From JAKAWW01 sp049965095 (GTDB taxonomy: Archaea; Micrarchaeota; Micrarchaeia; Micrarchaeales; Micrarchaeaceae), in assembly GCA_049965095.1 (NCBI GenBank), contig JBMFWR010000011.1, positions 1 through 22,689 on the forward strand: a stretch of 22,689 nt of DNA, written 5' to 3'. The notes below the pieces were generated by a model. The model was not told the origin of the DNA. It did not search any database and worked only from the letters and a program-made list of their open reading frames with translations. Shown here in pieces: positions 1-7,142 of the stretch. Numbering within the stretch: position 1 is the stretch's first letter; each line of letters opens with the position of its first letter. The position numbers and the translations under genes were made by a program.

Positions 1-96
1 AGCGACCATGAGCCTTCAAACCAAGTAGGCACCAAGCCAAAAGGAACCCCACGAATTTATTCGTGGGAGGATGTCAGCGAAGTCAAATTTGAGTAA
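1..96 (+). mobile_element. Right end of an IS200/IS605-type (TnpB) element, partial
   Basis: Frame 1 is open from the window edge to TAA at 94-96 and runs through a perfect hairpin: 8-bp arms CCCACGAA (48-55) and TTCGTGGG (60-67) around loop TTTA, followed by AGGATGTCAG. A GC-rich hairpin followed by GGAGGATGTCA-like sequence is typical of IS200/IS605 right ends, and reading through it gives ...TPRIYSWEDV..., as in some TnpB C-termini. In this family the right end also templates the 3' part of the TnpB guide RNA (omega/reRNA), with the guide just downstream. The rest of the element lies outside the window, so neither an intact TnpB nor activity can be judged. The end would fall near 75-77 by analogy. 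Confidence 0.5.
48..67 (+). repeat. Perfect hairpin in the element right end
   Basis: Arms 48-55 and 60-67 are exact reverse complements with a 4-nt loop. It is the only strong hairpin in the first 130 bases and is the likely subterminal right-end structure of the IS-like element. There is no T-tract, so it does not look like a terminator. Confidence 0.6.
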
Positions 97-134
97 ACAT
101 TGATATAATTGAAAAATCGCTGCAATCAATAGCG

Positions 135-1361
135 CTAGGCGAAAAGGGAAGCAAATACCTTTGCGGTATTTATCATGTCATCTATCTTGCAGTACTCGTT
201 TGGCTGGTGGGCCATGCCGTCATCTATGCTCCATACTGCCACAGGCAAGCCCTTTGCCCTGAAGAACAACGCACATGTGCTTCCTCCTATACCTCCAAAG
301 CGTGGCGATAGTTTAAGCTTTTCAGAAATCCTGTTGCTCAGCATTTTGACTATAGGAGAATCTATGCTTGTCGGCTGAGCAGGGTCTTCCCTGTTAAAAG
401 TCTCAATCTCTATCCCAAGCCCTTTCACTGTTTTCTTCTCTTCTTCTGCCCTTGCGCTTATGTCAGCTATAATATCATCAAGCTTGTAGCTCGGAAGCAC
501 CCTGCAATCCATGTAGCTTATATCCGTGCCAGGTATTATGTTTGTGCTTTCCACATTCGGCTCGTGCTTTGTAACTTCAAAGGTAGAGTATGAAGGGTAA
601 AAGAGGCTGTCGGTTGCGTTGTATTTGTCGTAAAGAAAATCCTGCAACCTGTCTAGGAAGTGCATAGCGTGCTTGTATGCGTTTACCCCCTTGTTTGGCG
701 TACTTGCGTGAACCTGCTTGCCAGTTATGGTAAACTTAAGCCATAGCAGGCCTTTTTCGGCAGTTTCTATCTTGTCGCCGCTTTTGCTGCCTGCATCCGG
801 CACCAAGAAAAGGTCATTATTGCCAAATATATTTTCCTGCAGGAGCTTCTGTACACCATATTTGCTACCTAATTCTTCGTCTGCAACCATAGCCAAGCCA
901 AAGTTGTATCCTTTCTGAATTCCAGATTCTTTCACTGCCTTAAGCGCATATATGCTTGCTATAACCTCCTGGCCATTGTCTGATGTGCCCCTACCAAAAA
1001 TCTTGCCGTCTTCAACATATGCTTCGAATGGATTGTGCTTCCAGAGGCTCAAATCTCCTGGAGAAACCGTGTCTATATGTACTATTATCCAGATTGTTGA
1101 TGCAAAATTTCCTTGCTTTACCACAAGATTAGATCGCAAAGCCTTTCCATCGCTATAGTCATACCTCTTGACTTCGAATCCAAAGGACTTGAGCAATGCC
1201 TGAAGATAATCAGCCCTCTTAGATTCGCCTTCGCCGCCGCTCATCGGTGATATTGATGGTATGGCAATCATTTCCTTCATTGTCTTTATTGCATCTTCTT
1301 TGCTCTCTTCTATAAGCTTGTCAATTATTTCTATGCTATTTTCTCCTTCCGTAACAAGCAC
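135..1361 (-). CDS. M20-family metallopeptidase / deacylase (ArgE/DapE/CPG2 type)
   Basis: Predicted cytosolic dinuclear zinc hydrolase of 408 aa, acting on a peptide or N-acyl amino acid. The M20 metal set is complete: H95 in HIDTV with catalytic D97, bridging D128 in GRGTSDNG, catalytic/metal E162-E163 in ADEELG, D189 in VPDAG and H385 in AHQPNEY. H218 (KQVHAS) lies in the inserted dimerisation domain, roughly residues 205-315. Length is normal for the family. The start lies 10 nt after the pth2 stop on the same strand, so the two are probably co-transcribed. M20 covers carboxypeptidases, dipeptidases, ArgE, DapE and LysK, and sequence alone does not choose among them. No biosynthesis genes sit beside it, so the substrate is open. 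No signal peptide is seen. Confidence 0.9.
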   Translation of the reverse strand: MLVTEGENSIEIIDKLIEESKEDAIKTMKEMIAIPSISPMSGGEGESKRADYLQALLKSFGFEVKRYDYSDGKALRSNLVVKQGNFASTIWIIVHIDTVSPGDLSLWKHNPFEAYVEDGKIFGRGTSDNGQEVIASIYALKAVKESGIQKGYNFGLAMVADEELGSKYGVQKLLQENIFGNNDLFLVPDAGSKSGDKIETAEKGLLWLKFTITGKQVHASTPNKGVNAYKHAMHFLDRLQDFLYDKYNATDSLFYPSYSTFEVTKHEPNVESTNIIPGTDISYMDCRVLPSYKLDDIIADISARAEEEKKTVKGLGIEIETFNREDPAQPTSIDSPIVKMLSNRISEKLKLSPRFGGIGGSTCALFFRAKGLPVAVWSIDDGMAHQPNEYCKIDDMINTAKVFASLFA

Positions 1362-1371
1362 CTTTTATACT

Positions 1372-1731
1372 TCACAATAGCTTCAGCGTGGATGTAAACT
1401 TGTCTATCTCGCTGGCGCGCCACGGACCTATACCGAGGGCGGTTTTTGTGCCAGGAGGTAGTTCCGTAAGCCCCGCATCACTCACAAGCGCGCAAGGTAT
1501 GTTCTTGAACTTGAAAGCATTGAAAAGTTTGACCAGAGCCTCCTCGCTACCCACCTTGAGGACTATTTTTTTCTCTCCCGAAGAAAGCCATTCAGACGCT
1601 ATGTTCTTGTCCATTTTCTCCGCTTCAAAATAGCTCATCAATGAAGCGTGAGCAACCTGAGCAGCAAGCTTGCCCTTACCCATCTCTATGTCTGTCCTTA
1701 CTATTATTACCTGTTTTGCTTCGTCCTGCAT
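1372..1731 (-). CDS. pth2: Peptidyl-tRNA hydrolase, PTH2 family
   Basis: Hydrolyses the ester bond of peptidyl-tRNA released from stalled ribosomes, recycling tRNA. The 119-aa length and motifs are those of the archaeal/eukaryotic PTH2 family: IVRTDIEMGKGKLAAQVAHA at residues 10-29, containing the conserved lysines and histidine, and DAGLTELPPGTKTALGIGP at 85-103. The ATG at 1731 has a TATA-like TTTATATG at about 1752-1759, centred about 25 nt upstream, so the transcript is probably leaderless. The M20 peptidase follows after 10 nt. Family assignment is secure. Confidence 0.95.
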   Translation of the reverse strand: MQDEAKQVIIVRTDIEMGKGKLAAQVAHASLMSYFEAEKMDKNIASEWLSSGEKKIVLKVGSEEALVKLFNAFKFKNIPCALVSDAGLTELPPGTKTALGIGPWRASEIDKFTSTLKLL

Positions 1732-1751
1732 GATTTATTATTGGCAGGAAA

Positions 1752-1759
1752 CATATAAA
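1752..1759 (-). promoter_or_regulatory. TATA box of pth2
   Basis: TTTATATG on the minus strand is centred about 25 nt upstream of the pth2 ATG (1731), the spacing expected for a leaderless archaeal transcript. Confidence 0.5.
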
Positions 1760-1769
1760 GAATGAGCGA

Positions 1770-2345
1770 TTATACAATTACTGAGCGATGTGCTTTATCG
1801 ATTTCCAATTGAAGATTTTTTGGATCGATAATCTTTATCCTTGGTGAATTGCGAAGCATCTTACTAAGCGCTATGCTAACGTTGTTATAGCCTCTCCTCA
1901 GGAGCATTATGTCTGCGCTGGAACTTCCGCCAGGTATGCTGTCAGTCCTGTCACTCACTGCAAGATCAGCCTTCGATTGCTCTACAAACTTGCCCATATC
2001 ACCGACTATTATATGCTCTGTATCGACTTTTATGCCGTGCCTGTCCAGCAGCGAGGAAAGCCATTCAGCATTGACACCCTTGTTCTTCGTGACTATGTAA
2101 AGCTCCGTGCCTTGCGACTGCAACTTTTTCATCGAGCCGATTACATCTTCATCAACAAAAGACTCGCTCAGAAGCGAGCTGTAGAACCTCTTGCTATGCG
2201 GTAACACATAGAGCACTGAAGTAAAGAATTCCCTGGAAAGATTGTTGATAGTGCCTTTGTGCGAATTCCACATCTCGTTGAACTTGGCGTTGATGTCGTC
2301 AAGTATGCCGCCATCAAGATCAAATACCGCTTTCTTGTAGCTCAT
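1770..2345 (-). CDS. HAD-superfamily-like phosphatase/hydrolase
   Basis: Probable haloacid-dehalogenase-fold protein of 191 aa. Starting at ATG 2345 gives a compact N-terminus with motif I FDLDGG (nucleophile D9, acid D11; the usual T/V is replaced by G). A motif II-like T86 lies in YIVTKNKG, candidate motif III lysines are K119/K125, and an acidic motif IV-like SDRTDS lies at 131-136. The frame remains open upstream to 2435, but those 30 residues are Cys-rich and cover the TATA box, so they are unlikely to be translated. TTTTATG-like sequence at 2367-2375 is centred 26 nt before this ATG. The weak motifs III and IV leave the substrate unknown. It is separated from pth2 by 38 nt and may have its own promoter. 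Confidence 0.65.
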   Translation of the reverse strand: MSYKKAVFDLDGGILDDINAKFNEMWNSHKGTINNLSREFFTSVLYVLPHSKRFYSSLLSESFVDEDVIGSMKKLQSQGTELYIVTKNKGVNAEWLSSLLDRHGIKVDTEHIIVGDMGKFVEQSKADLAVSDRTDSIPGGSSSADIMLLRRGYNNVSIALSKMLRNSPRIKIIDPKNLQLEIDKAHRSVIV

Positions 2346-2366
2346 GGAATCATTGCAATAATATGC

Positions 2367-2375
2367 ACATAAAAG
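2367..2375 (-). promoter_or_regulatory. TATA box of the HAD-like gene
   Basis: CTTTTATGTG on the minus strand lies about 26 nt upstream of ATG 2345. This supports that ATG as a leaderless start over the longer open frame. Confidence 0.4.
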
Positions 2376-2507
2376 GTGTTTAAATACGACTTCAATATTG
2401 AACAATTGACGAAGTATACAACGGCAGAGTTCCACTATTCATTATTGCACAAGCGCATGCAGCAAAAACATTAAAAACACGAAAAGAGCAATGTATTTTG
2501 TGATATC

Positions 2508-3659
2508 TTGCTAGATCCAAAAGCAGAGGCGCTTGCCAAGGGACTCATAAAAAGCTACTACGAGAAAGCATCTGGAATAGCGCCGAAAAGGATAAACCAA
2601 AGAGAATTCGGCTTTGGCGACTTCGAGAAGAAGATATCATACAGGCATTACGCCTTCAATGACGAGGCAGCACTAAAAAGGTATTTGGCAAGGGAAGCGC
2701 CACCTTTTGCTTCTTATTCAACGGCTTTTTACCAGAAGCCTGACGCAAGGCCCATAGAAAATAAGGGGCTCCTGGGCGGGGAGATCGTTTTCGACCTTGA
2801 CGCTGATGATCTTCAGCTCAGCTGCAGGCTCGAACACGGCAGTTCGTGGGTTTGCGAAAAATGCCTTTCAGCTGTAAAAGAGGAAACGATAAAGCTTGTT
2901 GAAGAATTCCTCATTCCAGATTTCGGCTTCTCTGAGCAAGAATTGAACATAAACTTCAGCGGCAACAGGGGCTACCACGTACATATTGACAGCGAAAGCG
3001 TGGAGCAGCTGAGCCAGGAAGCCAGGAAAGAGATCAGCGATTACATTACCGCAAACGGTATAAACATGCAGGCGTTTTTCCCCACCATAGGAATGCGCGG
3101 CGTTGGGTTGAGGGGGCCGAAGCCTACTGATTATGGATGGGGAGGAAAGTTTGCAAGAGGAGTAATAAGCGCAATAAACAACGGAGTAAGCACGCTTGAA
3201 GGGCTTGGCGTCGACAAGAAAACGGCCAGCATGCTTGTCAGGAAAAGAGCCAGTATAATAGCTGGCATAACGGCCGGCAATTGGGACACGGTAAACATAC
3301 CGAAAAAGGCAGAATTCTGGAGCAATTTGATGAAGAGCCTTGCTATAAGGCAGAGCGATTCGATAGACAAAAACGTAACAATAGACATGCACCACCTCAT
3401 AAGGCTTCCCAATACTATTCACGGAGATACAGGATTAGTGGCAATAAAAGTTGGTACTTTAAAGGATTTGGAGAGATTCGACCCTATGAACCAAGCAATA
3501 GCTTTCAAGGAAGGTATGCTTAAGGTAAAAACCGCGAAAGTGCCAAAATTCCACATGAACAACCAGGAATTTGGGCCTTATGAAAGCAATACAGTGGAAT
3601 TGCCAACATGCGCAGCAATGTACCTTTTGCTCAAAAGGGTTGCAACTCTTTCGGATTAG
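2508..3659 (+). CDS. priS: DNA primase small (catalytic) subunit PriS
   Basis: Catalytic subunit of the archaeal/eukaryotic heterodimeric primase, making primers for replication with PriL. The 383-aa protein has the catalytic aspartates D96 and D98 in IVFDLDADD, the nucleotide-binding motif SGNRGYHVHI at 151-160 with H157, the third acidic residue D293 in TIDMHHLIRLPNTIHGDTG, and a zinc site C106-x3-H110-x5-C116-x2-C119. All essential residues are present. The start is TTG 2508, with a Shine-Dalgarno-like GTGAT at 2500-2504 three bases upstream; no ATG or GTG lies upstream in frame. A TATA-like TTAAAAAC sits at 2471-2478. It is divergent from the HAD-like gene. PriL is not in this window. Confidence 0.95.
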   Translation: MLDPKAEALAKGLIKSYYEKASGIAPKRINQREFGFGDFEKKISYRHYAFNDEAALKRYLAREAPPFASYSTAFYQKPDARPIENKGLLGGEIVFDLDADDLQLSCRLEHGSSWVCEKCLSAVKEETIKLVEEFLIPDFGFSEQELNINFSGNRGYHVHIDSESVEQLSQEARKEISDYITANGINMQAFFPTIGMRGVGLRGPKPTDYGWGGKFARGVISAINNGVSTLEGLGVDKKTASMLVRKRASIIAGITAGNWDTVNIPKKAEFWSNLMKSLAIRQSDSIDKNVTIDMHHLIRLPNTIHGDTGLVAIKVGTLKDLERFDPMNQAIAFKEGMLKVKTAKVPKFHMNNQEFGPYESNTVELPTCAAMYLLLKRVATLSD

Positions 3660-3754
3660 GGCTTGCATTCAAAAAAGACAAAATAAATTTGAGGATTTGC
3701 GGATTTTAAAAATGTTTAAAAAGAAATGCTAATCAATAGCAATTAAGTGTTATT

Positions 3755-5011
3755 ATGAAAATCAAATTTATTGGATACGCACTGCTTGCAATCGCTCTGC
3801 TGCTCTCAGCTGCGATGCCTATAGCATTCAAGCTTGGAAGCAATGTAAACCCTTTGAAGCTTATGTTTTTTGCATCGCTTATCGGCACAGTAGCTTCACT
3901 AGCTGTTACAGCTGCTAAGGGCACAACAAAGCAGGCATTAAGCTATTTTACACGGAAGCGCCCTTTTCTTGTAATGGCAGCATTCGGCGTGTTTGACTAT
4001 ACGATATTAACGCTCATATTCAGCTTTTCCACCCATTTCATAAGCGCCTCGCTAGTTGCCGTGGTTTATAGGACATGGGCACTGATGCTTGTACTTCTTG
4101 CCCCGTTCATTGTAAGGGAAAGAATCTCGAAATATGATATTCTTGCTGTGCTCATTGGCTTCTCGAGCTTTGCCCTTGTGGCGCTTCAAGGCACGCCGTT
4201 GAGCATGCCTGTTGCCGTGCTGCCTTTTGTAGGTATTGTGCTGCTTGGCGCCTTCCTTGACGCCCTGACAAACGCCGTGACAAAGCGCTACAGCTACGAA
4301 CTGACAAGCTCAATCCTGGCTTATAACCTTATAGCATTTGCAATATTTTTGCCTCTTGCATTGTATTTCAACCAAACCAATATAGTTGGCATGTCTTTGA
4401 GCGACTTTATCGCTGCTGGCTTCATAGGCATCATTGTTGATGTGGCGCTTACTTTCGCGTTTGTAAGCGCGATACGAATGCTAAACGTCACGCTTGTAAG
4501 CACGTCAAACATACTTGTGCCTTTCATAACAATACTGCTGAGCTATGTGCTTCTTGGAGAGCCCATATATTGGTATTACTTTGTCATTGCAATAGGTGTT
4601 GCTGCAGGATTGCTTGTACAGCGTTTTGCCCCGAAGACGACAAACTACATAACAAAGGACAAGGACAAAGATACTTATGCGATATTTGATGTAAGCGGGG
4701 CTTTCGCGAATACGCAGTCTCCAATGGTATATAAAATGCTCAAAGGAAATGGAAGGGCTCTTGCAATAAAGATAGCCAAATCAAAGTATATTTATGACAG
4801 CATAAAGGCCAACACCACAGAGATTGGGGAGTTTATTGTATTTCCTACACACATGCCACACATGGAGGTCAAAGCGCAAGAGGTTGAATTCATAAATGAC
4901 GTAGTTGGAGCAAACGAAGACGACCTTGTGCTTGTAGGAATAGGCAAACCAGAGGTAGTAGAAAACAAGCTTGCCGAATTGAGTGATATTGCAAAGCGCA
5001 CAATACAGTAA
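3755..5011 (+). CDS. DMT/EamA-type transporter with extra C-terminal soluble domain
   Basis: Integral membrane protein of 418 aa. Residues 5 to about 292 hold about ten hydrophobic segments arranged as the two five-helix halves of drug/metabolite transporters (EamA/RhaT type). These are usually about 300 aa and export amino acids or metabolites. From about residue 294 there is an extra polar domain of about 125 aa, starting KTTNYITKDKDKD and containing TYAIFDVSGAF, EIGEFIVFPTH and LVLVGIGKPE, which I do not recognise. It may be a cytosolic ligand-sensing or gating domain. The stop TAA (5009-5011) abuts the stop of the convergent Lrp-like regulator with no base between. Substrate unknown. Confidence 0.8.
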   Translation: MKIKFIGYALLAIALLLSAAMPIAFKLGSNVNPLKLMFFASLIGTVASLAVTAAKGTTKQALSYFTRKRPFLVMAAFGVFDYTILTLIFSFSTHFISASLVAVVYRTWALMLVLLAPFIVRERISKYDILAVLIGFSSFALVALQGTPLSMPVAVLPFVGIVLLGAFLDALTNAVTKRYSYELTSSILAYNLIAFAIFLPLALYFNQTNIVGMSLSDFIAAGFIGIIVDVALTFAFVSAIRMLNVTLVSTSNILVPFITILLSYVLLGEPIYWYYFVIAIGVAAGLLVQRFAPKTTNYITKDKDKDTYAIFDVSGAFANTQSPMVYKMLKGNGRALAIKIAKSKYIYDSIKANTTEIGEFIVFPTHMPHMEVKAQEVEFINDVVGANEDDLVLVGIGKPEVVENKLAELSDIAKRTIQ

Positions 5012-6016
5012 TTAAAGTATTTTGAGAGGCCAACTTGTTTGATCATAATACTTGCGCAGGCTCATCTTCCTGAATGGAATGCTTCCAATTATGACATCTT
5101 CGACTTCTGCGTATTTTACTAAAGGGCTATCAGGCTTGTATATCTCGTTATGCTTTTCTATTAGTTCTTTTGCACTTTTTGAATCCTCAAAAGAGGCCAT
5201 TATAAATGCTTGGGCTGCGCCAGTTATGGACCACATTTCTTGCAAATGGTTGAAGTCCTCTATACTGTCATCTTCGCTAAAGTACAGTTCATGCCTCTCC
5301 CTCTCTATTCTGGCCATTACGCCCTTGCTTATCTGATAGTTTATAAACGATAACATTGTGGTTTTGTATACCCTATCAGTGACAAAAGCCGTGAAGCGCT
5401 TTATTATTCCCTCTTCCTGCATCTTGCTTATATAATAATTAACAAGATTCTCCTTCATGCCTATTCTTGAAGCCAACTCCTTGATTGAGCTTCTTGCATT
5501 AGAATTCAGCTCCAGAAGCAGCTTTTTGTAGTTTTTATCAATGTTGGCGTTTTCAAGCTGCGCGTTTGATACCGGCATAAAGCCGAAGCGCGTGCCAGTG
5601 AGTGCAGCAGACCTAAATGTTGTCTTGTAATCAATTAGTGAAGCCTGCAACCCAACCTCTATCTGGGAATACTCAACTGGATTTCTGGAAAGAGCAAATG
5701 CTACTGCATCGAAGTCGCCATTGGTTGTGGCAAAGAATAAGATACGCGTACTTGATGAAAGGAGATTCTTAAGCTCGCTGCTCTTTGGCTTCTTTTCAAA
5801 ATTCAGGTAAAATATATGAAGAGGTGCAAAACCCATCCTGGTATAATCTAGTTCAGGCACATAGCGTATATGGTATTTTCTTTCAAGGTCATTCAGCAAC
5901 ATTGTTGCATTGTACCTTGTTATGTTGAGCCTTCTTGCAAGCTCGGCGCTGCTTATTCTGGAATCGCTGCAGAGTTCCTCAAAGGCAAGCCTTTCCGGTT
6001 TTGTAAGCGCCATCAT
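5012..6016 (-). CDS. Tandem Lrp/AsnC-like transcription regulator (two HTH-RAM units in one chain)
   Basis: 334-aa DNA-binding protein, about twice the normal Lrp/AsnC length of about 150 aa. Residues 4-50 form a winged-HTH (ISSAELARRLNITRYNATML), followed by a ligand-binding-like domain to about 160. A second winged-HTH lies at about 162-212 (SSIKELASRIGMKENLVNYY), followed by a second RAM-like half. The architecture suggests a covalent pseudo-dimer. Start is ATG 6016 (ATG ATG), with an AT-rich AAATATTTAA about 25-30 nt upstream. It faces the DMT transporter tail to tail and is divergent from a methyltransferase, so either may be a target; this is inference. Ligand unknown. Confidence 0.8.
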   Translation of the reverse strand: MMALTKPERLAFEELCSDSRISSAELARRLNITRYNATMLLNDLERKYHIRYVPELDYTRMGFAPLHIFYLNFEKKPKSSELKNLLSSSTRILFFATTNGDFDAVAFALSRNPVEYSQIEVGLQASLIDYKTTFRSAALTGTRFGFMPVSNAQLENANIDKNYKKLLLELNSNARSSIKELASRIGMKENLVNYYISKMQEEGIIKRFTAFVTDRVYKTTMLSFINYQISKGVMARIERERHELYFSEDDSIEDFNHLQEMWSITGAAQAFIMASFEDSKSAKELIEKHNEIYKPDSPLVKYAEVEDVIIGSIPFRKMSLRKYYDQTSWPLKIL

Positions 6017-6035
6017 TTATACATTGCAAAATAGC

Positions 6036-6048
6036 ATTAAATATTTTT
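6036..6048. promoter_or_regulatory. Shared AT-rich promoter between the Lrp-like and methyltransferase genes
   Basis: The only AT-rich core in the 55-base divergent gap contains palindromic AAATATTT. It is about 25-30 bases from both ATG 6016 (minus) and ATG 6072 (plus), so it could act as TATA box for either or both genes. Confidence 0.35.
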
Positions 6049-6071
6049 CATTCAAATATGCAAAGGATAGA

Positions 6072-6641
6072 ATGGAAGGAAATGAAAAAATGACAGGAAT
6101 GCACTGGCATATGCACAACTTTCACAGCATTCATGGCGATGCGGAGAGAGAACAAAACGAGAGGCCAGACCTGTTCCTGCCTGATGCGCTTGATGGTGCG
6201 AAAATCATTGCTGAGCTGGGCTGCGGTGCTGGATTCTACTGCAAATACTTGCAAAAATATGCGGAAAAGCTCTACTGCGTTGATGCAAGCGCTGAAGCGC
6301 TAGATGAAGCAAAGAAGCAGTTAAGCAATAGCAATGTTGTGTTCCTGAATGAAGATGCTGCGCACACTTCAATACCAAGCGGGAGCATTGACGCACTGCT
6401 CTTTGCAAATTCCTTCCATGACATGGACAAGGAGCAGGTTTACAAGGAAGCAAAGAGGATTCTCAAGCCTGGCTCAAAAGTCATAATCATAGACTGGGAG
6501 AAGAAAGAAACGGAATTCGGTCCTCCAATGAGCATAAGGCTAAGCAAAGAGGACTATTTGAGAATATTCAGCGATTTTAAACTTGAGAAGGAATTCAATC
6601 CAGGAATGCACCACTATGGATTGGTATTAAAGTATATATAG
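6072..6641 (+). CDS. Class I SAM-dependent methyltransferase
   Basis: 189 aa from ATG 6072. The SAM-binding motif I is IAELGCGAGFY (46-56), followed by acidic VDAS (70-73) closing the second strand, then DALLFANSFHDMD and AKRILKPGSKVIIIDW in the order of the UbiE/methyltransferase-11 type fold. The N-terminus is His-rich (HWHMHNFHSIHG). The frame stays open upstream to 5910 inside the opposite-strand regulator, but that stretch is a shadow of the regulator; ATG 6072 or ATG 6090 are the realistic starts. Substrate (small molecule, lipid or protein) cannot be told. Divergent from the Lrp-like gene; tRNA-Thr lies downstream. Confidence 0.85.
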   Translation: MEGNEKMTGMHWHMHNFHSIHGDAEREQNERPDLFLPDALDGAKIIAELGCGAGFYCKYLQKYAEKLYCVDASAEALDEAKKQLSNSNVVFLNEDAAHTSIPSGSIDALLFANSFHDMDKEQVYKEAKRILKPGSKVIIIDWEKKETEFGPPMSIRLSKEDYLRIFSDFKLEKEFNPGMHHYGLVLKYI

Positions 6642-6669
6642 GCTTGCTCCGACAAGCAAAAAAGCAATT

Positions 6670-6679
6670 TATTTATATG
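6670..6679 (+). promoter_or_regulatory. TATA box of tRNA-Thr
   Basis: TTTATATG-type element about 27-30 nt upstream of the mature tRNA 5' end (6704), as expected for an archaeal tRNA promoter with a short 5' leader trimmed by RNase P. Confidence 0.5.
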
Positions 6680-6703
6680 TTGTTTAGTTAAGTAATAAAG
6701 TAC

Positions 6704-6810
6704 GCCCTGGTAGCTCAGTGGTAGAGCGCCTGTCTTGTAAACTTCTTGGAAAGAAGTTCAATCAAGAACAAGAAAACAGGAGGTCGAGGGTTCAATCCCC
6801 TCTCAGGGCT
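6704..6810 (+). tRNA. tRNA-Thr (anticodon TGT) with a 35-nt intron
   Basis: Full cloverleaf. The acceptor is GCCCTGG (6704-6710) with TCAGGGC (6803-6809), one G-T pair. The D arm is GCTC/GAGC (6713-6727), the anticodon stem CCTGT (6729-6733) with ACAGG (6776-6780), and the T arm GAGGG-TTCAATC-CCCTC (6786-6802). Loop CTTGTA plus A6775 gives anticodon TGT at 6736-6738. Bases 6740-6774 are an intron at the canonical 37/38 position. Discriminator is T6810, common for archaeal tRNA-Thr; CCA is not encoded. Loop bases CTTG (6734-6737) pair with CAAG (6769-6772), leaving 3-nt bulges TAA and AAA that carry the splice sites, a bulge-helix-bulge substrate for archaeal splicing endonuclease. Confidence 0.93.
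6740..6774 (+). other. tRNA-Thr intron (35 nt)
   Basis: Inserted between tRNA positions 37 and 38. It contains a perfect internal hairpin, AACTTCTT (6740-6747) with AAGAAGTT (6751-6758), and a tandem CAAGAA repeat (6763-6774). One copy pairs with the anticodon loop and the other could pair with TTCTTG (6743-6748). Confidence 0.85.
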
Positions 6811-6890
6811 GGTCTTTAAAGAAAGATCGTTATATGGCTTATATTTAGCCATGATAGAAAAATTTTAATTTATTAAACCTAAATAGCTAT

Positions 6891-7142
6891 ATGGTGTGAA
6901 GAACGCAAGCTGAAAACGAAAAAGTTTCAAAGCAGAAACTTTCAAAACGTGTTTTTGCCGAGCTGCGCCGCGACGGGGATCTGATTACTGGTGCGCTTGC
7001 CATTGGGATTGGCGAGATTTATTCATATTTCCTGTATAGGCAGGGAGATTTTGGCAACGCGGTAACTGAGAAGGTACCGCTCAATGGCACCATACACGTC
7101 GGAAACGTTGGCGCTGCTGTCACCGAAATAGGCTCTCCTAGT
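6891..7142 (+). other. Upstream in-frame coding extension interrupted by TGA near its start
   Basis: This frame is open from 6900 straight into the GTG 7143 reading frame. It encodes a charged start (ENEKVSKQKLSKRVFAEL), a hydrophobic helix (LITGALAIGIGEIYSYFLY) and the beginning of an ectodomain. The only ATG (6891) is followed by GTG and then an in-frame TGA at 6897-6899. GTG 6896 in another frame reads M-K-N-A-S then TGA (6911-6913); skipping one base there (T6911) joins it to E-N-E-K-V-S. AT-rich TTTTAATTTATTAAA at 6863-6877 would place a leaderless start near 6891-6896. The real 5' end is therefore frameshifted, recoded, mutated, or a sequencing error. Confidence 0.6.

Noticed and set aside
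6058..6093. Short upstream ORF overlapping the methyltransferase as ATGA (a similar one occurs at 21019-21048)
   Set aside because: The ATGs lie too close to the TATA boxes to be in the transcript; ATGA overlaps this short arise easily by chance.
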